A stretch of DNA of 44,721 bases from Deltaproteobacteria bacterium (GTDB lineage: Bacteria > Desulfobacterota > Dissulfuribacteria > Dissulfuribacterales > QOAL01): the NCBI GenBank assembly GCA_015493475.1, contig WGDC01000016.1, forward strand, positions 1 to 44,721, read 5' to 3'. Shown piece by piece: positions 39,557-44,721 of this stretch. Both the position numbers and the translations under genes were made by a program. Numbering within the stretch: the first letter of the stretch is position 1; each line of letters opens with the position of its first letter. The notes under the pieces were generated by a model, which did no database searches, was not told the origin of the DNA, and worked only from the letters and a program-made list of their open reading frames with translations.

Positions 39557-40582
39557 CTAACTCGAAAGCTCATGAACCATGTCTATTGCAAGCCTGACTC
39601 TTTCAGGTGGTACCTCGGGAAGCACGCCGTGGCCAAGGTTGAATATATGCGCCTTGGCCGAAAGTCCTTGCTCAATAATTCTTGCTATTCTCTCCCTCAG
39701 TCTTTCATCCTCAAGAAACATAAGGCATGGATCGAGGTTTCCTTGTACAACCACATCATTTCCAAGTGACTTCAGGGCAGCAAGAATGTCCGTACGCCAA
39801 TCAAGTCCTATAACGTCTGCTCCGGAAAGACGTATCAGATCAAGCAGATGTCCCCCGTCGTAAACAAAGTAAATCATGGGCACGCCCATTTTTTTTAGCG
39901 CATCGAATATTCGCTTCGAATAAATAAGGGCAGCATCCCTGAAGTCGTGTCGGGTTAGCACTCCCGCCCAGGTGTCAAAAAGCTGCACTGCCTGTACCCC
40001 CGCCTTTATCTGGGCCGAAAGGTATGATATAGTCACCTTGGTAATAATATCCAAGACAGAGCGGAAAAGAGACGGGCTTGAAAAGAGCATCCTTTTAACG
40101 TTTACGAAACTCTTGGTAGTGCCACCTTCTATAAGATAGGTGGCCATTGTAAATGGCGCTCCTGCAAAACCGATCAAAGGTACCCTACCGGACAATTCCC
40201 TTCTGAGTATCTTGATGGTTTTTAGAACAAAAGGCACGTCTTCTTCAGGCTCAATGGGGCGTAGCCCTTTGAGATCAGCAAGGCTTCTTAAAGGGGGGTT
40301 GATTACCGGCCCCTTTCCTTCCACGAATGAAAGGCCGGCACCCATTGCCTCAAGAGGTATCAAGATGTCTGAAAACAGTATTGCCGCATCCACCCCGAGA
40401 ATATCAACGGGCTGCAAGGTTACTTCGGCGGCCAATTCGGGAGTCTTGCACATGGTAAGAAAGTCGGCCTTTCCCCTTATTTTTTGGTATTGTGGAAGGT
40501 ACCTGCCAGCCTGCCTCATGAACCAGACAGGTACTGGGGTTGTCTTTTCTCCCTTGCAGGCCCTGAGAAAGATGTCCCTCAT
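39557..40582 (-). CDS. hemE: Uroporphyrinogen decarboxylase
   Basis: Removes four carboxyl groups from uroporphyrinogen III to give coproporphyrinogen III. The 341-residue protein begins with the family signature PVWFMRQAGRYLPQYQ and has ILFSDILIPLEAMG, GFAGAPFTMATYLIEGG, QLFDTWAG and a C-terminal FNLGHGVLPEVPPE. It starts eight bases after the radical SAM gene and is followed by hemH. This is the classical route's step, not the siroheme one. Confidence 0.96.
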   Translation of the reverse strand: MRDIFLRACKGEKTTPVPVWFMRQAGRYLPQYQKIRGKADFLTMCKTPELAAEVTLQPVDILGVDAAILFSDILIPLEAMGAGLSFVEGKGPVINPPLRSLADLKGLRPIEPEEDVPFVLKTIKILRRELSGRVPLIGFAGAPFTMATYLIEGGTTKSFVNVKRMLFSSPSLFRSVLDIITKVTISYLSAQIKAGVQAVQLFDTWAGVLTRHDFRDAALIYSKRIFDALKKMGVPMIYFVYDGGHLLDLIRLSGADVIGLDWRTDILAALKSLGNDVVVQGNLDPCLMFLEDERLRERIARIIEQGLSAKAHIFNLGHGVLPEVPPERVRLAIDMVHELSS

Positions 40583-40589
40583 GAGTTTT

Positions 40590-41660
40590 TTACCCCCTCC
40601 CCTTTTTCAGTTTTCTTGGCGTGTAACTGCAAAACGGCTCCTGAGCCAGATAATCTCCCGTTACGGCATATGCCCTAGCACGGCAGCCGCCACACACCCT
40701 TATGTATTCACAGGAGCCGCATGTGCCCTTATACGATGAAAAATCACGCAGTTCCTGAAAAAGCCTGGAATTTTCCCATATTTCCCTGATAGGTTGTCTT
40801 CTCAGATTTCCTGCCGATAGGGGAAAGTAGCTGCAAGGCAGGACGTTCCCATCAACGTCTACAAGACAGATAAGCTGACCTGCAAGGCAACCCTTGCCCC
40901 CCCCGGTAGAAAACTTTAGGCTCCTGTGTTCAGGTTTTTCTCCATCACGCTTGGCAAGCTGCATCCTCACCCTATAATAATGTGGAGCGCAGGTTGGCCG
41001 CACGAGAAGATCCTTTTCACTTTTCTCCATTTCGTAGTGCCACTCAAGGAGCTTTTCATAGTCCTTCGGGCTTATGAGTTCTTCCATGATGTCCTCACCC
41101 CTTCCCGTGGGAACTATCATGAACATATACCAGGCCGTAGCCCCAATTTTCTTGGCAAGCCTGTATACATTTTCTATGTCGTGCTGGTTCCTTTTGGTAA
41201 AGGACGAGTTTACTAGAAAACTTATGCCGCGTTCCCTAAACAGCCTTGCCGCGTTCATCGTGCCTTCAAATGCTCCGGGCTGGCTGCGGAAATCATCGTG
41301 AATGGCTGCGGTTGATCCGTCAAGGCTAAGGGAGACCATCTGTATGCCAGTAGCTTTTATCATTCTACAGGTTTCCGGCGTGACAAGGGTTCCGTTGGTT
41401 GCAAGGCACATCCTGAGGCCTCTTTCCGTGCCGTAGGAGGCAAGTTCATGCCAGTCTTTCCTTAGAAGAGGCTCTCCTCCGGATAGCACTACAACAGGCT
41501 TTGCGAAGGAAGATATATCGTCTATGATCCTCTTTCCCTCTTTCATTGAAAAATCTGGGTGTTCCTTTACTTCTATCCCGGATGAAGACCTGCAATGAAC
41601 GCAATGGAGGTTGCATCTCCTCGTTATTTCCCACGCAAGCCATTTGAGCTTAAATTCCAT
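40590..41660 (-). CDS. Radical SAM/SPASM protein, AhbD-like heme synthase
   Basis: A 356-residue radical SAM enzyme close to AhbD, which in sulfate reducers decarboxylates Fe-coproporphyrin III to heme b. The AdoMet cluster motif is CNLHCVHC (Cys16, Cys20, Cys23), then [12 protein letters not shown] and [13 protein letters not shown]. The AhbD-like part is [13 protein letters not shown] with the SPASM cysteines in [19 protein letters not shown] and EPFCSY. Its relative AhbC, which acts on didecarboxysiroheme, is less likely but not excluded. It leads the hemE-hemH run, 50 bases after glgA. Confidence 0.8.
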   Translation of the reverse strand: MEFKLKWLAWEITRRCNLHCVHCRSSSGIEVKEHPDFSMKEGKRIIDDISSFAKPVVVLSGGEPLLRKDWHELASYGTERGLRMCLATNGTLVTPETCRMIKATGIQMVSLSLDGSTAAIHDDFRSQPGAFEGTMNAARLFRERGISFLVNSSFTKRNQHDIENVYRLAKKIGATAWYMFMIVPTGRGEDIMEELISPKDYEKLLEWHYEMEKSEKDLLVRPTCAPHYYRVRMQLAKRDGEKPEHRSLKFSTGGGKGCLAGQLICLVDVDGNVLPCSYFPLSAGNLRRQPIREIWENSRLFQELRDFSSYKGTCGSCEYIRVCGGCRARAYAVTGDYLAQEPFCSYTPRKLKKGRG

Positions 41661-41710
41661 AACAAGACCTCACGATTTCACCATTGCTACTATCCTCATA
41701 TCATTAAACA

Positions 41711-43327
41711 TCATCCTCGGTTTTCTGCTTCTGTAATTTCTTTCAACCCCCTTTTATAGAGTTCTATGTATTTTTCAGCTACCTTGTCCCAGGTATATTT
41801 CTCAAGGATTATTTCAACGGCCCTTTGCTGCATTTTCTTGATCGTTTGGGGTGACTCGTTGAATATTGCAACGGCCCTTGTCATTACAGAGGCAAGCTCA
41901 GACGGCTCTTCCGATCGATAGCTTAATCCGTTAATCCCGTCTTCCACCTTAACCAGGCCGCCGGTACTTCTGACAATAGGTATGTTTCCCATGATTTCGG
42001 CTATAAAATCCGTTAGCCCGCAAGGTTCATACCTCGATGGAATGATAAAGAAATCTCCCCCGGCATACAGCCTGTTTGCAAGTACACCGTCGTAACCGGT
42101 AAGCACGCACATCCTTCCACGGTTCTGTGGGAGGCTGGCGACCGATCTCAGGTGTTCTTCTATCTCGGGTTTTCCGTGCCCAAGTATGGCGATGTTAAAG
42201 GCGTTTTCGCTACCGAGGCCGGTTTCGAGAGCTCGTGCAAGTATATCCATGCCCTTCTGCTCTGTAAGCCTGCTGACAACCGTAAAGAGAGGCAGATCAG
42301 GCCTGTATTCGAGGCTCCCGGTAACATTGACTTGTTTGAAAGGCCCGCCCATGAATTCGGCAGCAGCATCCCCTGCAGCGAGGAGCCGGAGAAGTGCTTT
42401 CTTGCATTCCGTCTTGCCCTCAAAATCACCAGACAAGGAATTAAAGGCACATGGGATGCCAAGGGCTTCGCTATTCAAGGGGTTAAACTCGTCCGCGTCT
42501 ATGCCGTTTGTTATACCTTCAAGTTTTATCCCCCTGTCCTTTAAGGTATGGCCAAGCCAGCCCGTCATGGCATCAAGCTCGGTGTCCTGAAGCTCCCTTG
42601 CATAGTTTTCACTGACGGTGTTGACAAGACCATATGTAGATCCTGCAACAAGGGGATCGAAGGTGCCATTCAAAAGGTTATGATAGACCACCCTCCAAGG
42701 CAGGCCTGTAACCGCCTTTGCAAAAGGCAGGTCGGCCACATCCTGGTGGTAACCGATACCTGCATTATGGATGGTAAGAAGTGTCGCCGACCTCAGGAAA
42801 AACTGGCGGAAACCGTCTGTCTCCCTTATCATCGCAGGAACGAGCCCTGTATGGCCATCATGGCAATGGACCATGTCCGGTTTTATATCAAGATATTCTA
42901 TCAGTCCAAGGGCCGCCTTTTGATGGAGTACGTTTAAAGCAAAATAATCGAAATGACCTTGGCCCTTGCGTTTGGATGGATCAAGTTTCTCCTCTTCCGC
43001 AGTATAAGTGTAGATGCCTCTTTTTTCAGCAAAACGTTCGGCCTCCACTAGAAAACATTTGACCCCTTCCATGTCAGCCTTCCAGAATCCAACAACCTCT
43101 GTTCTCTCCTCGGCGGCGTAGTCCATTTCTACCTTGAAGGATACGTCCATTTCGCTAAAGCCGAGGGTGTAAGGATCAAGAAATCCATATCGAGGAAGGA
43201 TAACGCACGTCTCCACTCCAAGTCGTGAAAGGGCCTGACATAATCCTTTTACCACGTCTTTTACTCCCCCGGCGCCTGCAATGCCGGCATATTCCCTCGA
43301 GAGCATGACTACCTTTCTTATATCCAT
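41711..43327 (-). CDS. glgA: Glycogen/starch synthase, GT5 variant
   Basis: Glycogen synthase fold, 538 residues, adding glucose from ADP- or UDP-glucose. The C-terminal domain has VVSRLTEQKGMDIL and SRYEPCGLTDFIAEIMGNIPIV, as in GT5 enzymes. The N-terminal donor loop, usually KTGGLADV, reads AGAGGVKDV here, so the conserved lysine is missing; this form is met in related bacteria. The donor sugar or activity may therefore differ. It faces the DUF202 gene across a gap that holds a perfect hairpin. Confidence 0.88.
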   Translation of the reverse strand: MDIRKVVMLSREYAGIAGAGGVKDVVKGLCQALSRLGVETCVILPRYGFLDPYTLGFSEMDVSFKVEMDYAAEERTEVVGFWKADMEGVKCFLVEAERFAEKRGIYTYTAEEEKLDPSKRKGQGHFDYFALNVLHQKAALGLIEYLDIKPDMVHCHDGHTGLVPAMIRETDGFRQFFLRSATLLTIHNAGIGYHQDVADLPFAKAVTGLPWRVVYHNLLNGTFDPLVAGSTYGLVNTVSENYARELQDTELDAMTGWLGHTLKDRGIKLEGITNGIDADEFNPLNSEALGIPCAFNSLSGDFEGKTECKKALLRLLAAGDAAAEFMGGPFKQVNVTGSLEYRPDLPLFTVVSRLTEQKGMDILARALETGLGSENAFNIAILGHGKPEIEEHLRSVASLPQNRGRMCVLTGYDGVLANRLYAGGDFFIIPSRYEPCGLTDFIAEIMGNIPIVRSTGGLVKVEDGINGLSYRSEEPSELASVMTRAVAIFNESPQTIKKMQQRAVEIILEKYTWDKVAEKYIELYKRGLKEITEAENRG

Positions 43328-43661
43328 GGCGGGACCACCTTTCGTTTAAGAATCAATCCCTGTCCAACTGTCTTTAACATGGACAGGCGTATCCCTCAAT
43401 CGATAGCAGGGAAAGTAACTTACATAGGAATATGCGAGATTACTTAAAACGGCTGCTGCCTGCAAAGAAGACGTAGAAGAAACTAAAAAACAGGGTATGG
43501 CACCGATTTGTCGGCATGTTCTCACCATATGGACTATTTTATAGCCAAAAGAAGCGGTTTTGCAAAAATATCTTGTTACACTTGACATATTGCGCTGTAT
43601 GAATAGCTTTCTATCTTCAAAAGGTCAGCTTTATCGCAAAAGGGTATTAAGGAGGAAAGGA
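43328..43661. other. 334-base gap between glgA and the DUF202 gene
   Basis: A divergent intergenic region with no convincing gene. It carries one inverted repeat near glgA and a perfect TTGACA at 43583-43588 that lacks a suitable -10. I see no known riboswitch. Confidence 0.5.
43359..43387 (-). promoter_or_regulatory. Inverted repeat in the glgA leader
   Basis: CCTGTCCA (43359-43366) pairs exactly with TGGACAGG (43380-43387) over a 13-base loop, 32 bases before the glgA start. No T-run follows, so it is a leader hairpin or operator rather than a terminator. Confidence 0.4.
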
Positions 43662-44096
43662 GTGATTTTTTCGACCAGGCACAAACACTTGACGAATAAA
43701 GAGGCCCAGAGTCACGTGGGTAACAGGCGTACACACCTTGCAAACGAAAGGACCTTTCTTGCATGGATAAGGACGGCCATATCGATCATGGGCTTCGGTT
43801 TCGTGGTTGAAAAATTTTCTCTCTTCCTGCTACTTGATAAGAGGATTGGAAAGGGCCCGCGTTTGTCGGCTCTTGAGGTATCAAATTTACTTGGCGTGGT
43901 CTTCATAGTCCTTGGCGTGACTGTGGGTTTTCTGGCAATGGTCCGCTTTGTGAAAGTTGAAAAGGAAATTGAGACCAATACATTCAGACCACCCATAGTC
44001 CTGGATGTGATGTGTGGTCTCATATTTGTCCTGTTATCCATACTAATCTGCTATTACGTAATAAACTGGCACGGTATACTCTTACTCGTCCATTAA
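43662..44096 (+). CDS. DUF202 (YidH-type) membrane protein
   Basis: A 144-residue inner-membrane protein of unknown function. HLANERTFLAWIRTAISIMGFG is the DUF202 signature, and three membrane segments follow (about 45-60, 83-103 and 118-140). The GTG at 43662 has GGAGG six bases ahead, clearly better than anything upstream. Its last four bases overlap the transposase remnant on the other strand. Confidence 0.85.
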   Translation: MIFSTRHKHLTNKEAQSHVGNRRTHLANERTFLAWIRTAISIMGFGFVVEKFSLFLLLDKRIGKGPRLSALEVSNLLGVVFIVLGVTVGFLAMVRFVKVEKEIETNTFRPPIVLDVMCGLIFVLLSILICYYVINWHGILLLVH

Positions 44097-44392
44097 ACCC
44101 GCATTGATCCTACCCAAGAATTGTGCAAAGCTAGATAACTCGTTATAAGACAGATCATGTATTTCCTGGCATATTTGCAACGAAGACCATTTTCCCTCAT
44201 GATCCGGGCTATGCGATTCTTGCCAACATGTGAAAACCTGGCCTCTTTTTTAATATCTGCCGTAATCATGGGGGCTCCCGATTTACCTTTATGCTCAGCG
44301 TATAACTCCTTTATGCGCCTTGAGAGGGCCTTATCCTCCACGGAGCTTTCAAACTCCGGTTGCCGTAGCCACCTGTAATAATCGCTCTCAGA
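44093..44392 (-). pseudogene. IS3-family orfB fragment (transposase), truncated
   Basis: The N-terminal part of an IS3 orfB, with DYYRWLRQPEFESS, RRIKELYAEHKGKSGAP and SHVGKNRIARIMRENGLRC, the helix-turn-helix region before the integrase core. After CKYARK the reading changes to unrelated residues and stops, so the DDE core is missing. It is non-functional, and its end overlaps the DUF202 gene. Confidence 0.85.
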
Positions 44393-44704
44393 TTATATTG
44401 TCACAGTGCTTGGCTGAAAATGGCCAATGCTTTTTTTTAAAATGTCACGTTCTTCCTCAGTCTCTTTAAGCCTTTTCTCAAGCTGCCTGATACGGTCCTG
44501 TTCAGCCGTAAGCAACTGTTTCCCATTTCCTGAAAATGGCTAATTCCCCCTTCTCCCTCAAACGCTGCGCCATTGATATATGAGGTCTTTATGTATCCCA
44601 AGCCCTTCAGCTACACTGACAACGGTTCTGCCCTCTTCCATACCAAGCTGAACAGCCTGCCTCTTGAACTCTGCATCGTATTTCCTACGCGCTTGCTTTT
44701 CCAT
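44393..44704 (-). pseudogene. IS3-family orfA with two frameshifts
   Basis: Reading begins at ATG 44704 (MEKQARRKYDAEFKRQAVQL) and continues through a helix-turn-helix to IYQWRS before a stop at 44558. Similarity goes on in another frame (QRLREKGELAIF) and then, after a second shift, in a third (GNGKQLLTAEQDRI, then the leucine-zipper-like LEKRLKETEEERDILKKSIG) to a TAA at 44393-44395. Two single-base changes have killed the gene. Confidence 0.85.
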
Positions 44705-44721
44705 CACGATCCCCCTTGTGC

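Larger units (their letters stand above)
44093..44721 (-). mobile_element. Decayed IS3-family insertion sequence
   Basis: The orfA and orfB remnants together form the 5' half of an IS3 element, orfA and orfB joined as usual. The distal part is lost near 44150 and the upstream end lies at or beyond the window edge. No terminal inverted repeat can be seen inside the window. The element is inactive. Confidence 0.8.

Noticed and set aside
1-44721. CRISPR array, phage or defence island
   Set aside because: No regularly spaced repeats, integrases, or defence-type genes were found; the content is core metabolism.

Overview
The window reads as a chromosomal segment of an anaerobic, Gram-negative, motile bacterium, most likely a member of the Desulfobacterota (former Deltaproteobacteria). 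The pointers are the DUF39 (HcyBio) homocysteine protein, a radical-SAM heme decarboxylase of the AhbD type, LarB, hopanoid genes, FlgM with a DVU0524-like partner, and BamD. Genus cannot be set from the sequence; thermophilic sulfur-disproportionating lineages are possible. Gene density is high and almost everything is housekeeping or core metabolism. The only mobile DNA is a decayed IS3 copy at the right edge.

Layout. 1-5.8 kb: clpS and tlyA (minus), then mrp, a PAS histidine kinase and an odd kinase-like protein (plus), a 460-base gene-free stretch with a possible structured RNA, and the flgM pair (minus) behind a sigma-28-like promoter. 6-11 kb: a plus-strand run of radical SAM, thioesterase, RNase G, hisC, DUF134 and macro-domain genes, closed by a terminator. 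11-16 kb: slyD, mltG, a ttcA-type gene overlapping a tsaC-type gene tail to tail, and a purD-purE fusion. 16-25 kb: plus-strand membrane histidine kinase, radA, trxA-trxB-bamD, then an hpnB-ispH-DUF116-hpnH hopanoid/isoprenoid run.

25-32 kb (minus): a small membrane protein, an amidotransferase, a DAHP synthase, HU, a LarE-like sulfur transferase overlapping DUF39, a CBS protein, LarB and a conserved unknown protein. A 39-residue basic small gene lies on the plus strand among them. 32-37 kb (plus): a kinase-fusion gene followed by bioF, bioH-like and bioC. 37-43 kb (minus): glgA, AhbD-like radical SAM, hemE, hemH, phosphomannomutase/phosphoglucomutase and DUF721. The right end holds a DUF202 membrane protein and the IS3 remnant.

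Working together: HemE, HemH and the AhbD-like enzyme may form an unusual oxygen-independent route to heme. DUF39, the CBS protein and the LarE-like enzyme look like a sulfur/homocysteine module. BioC, BioH-like and BioF supply and use the pimeloyl precursor of biotin. HpnB, IspH and HpnH connect isoprenoid supply to extended hopanoids. Several genes carry visible departures from their family: Mrp without CxxC, GlgA without the KTGG lysine, PurD fused to PurE, a DHp-like domain with no ATPase, and a short LarE.
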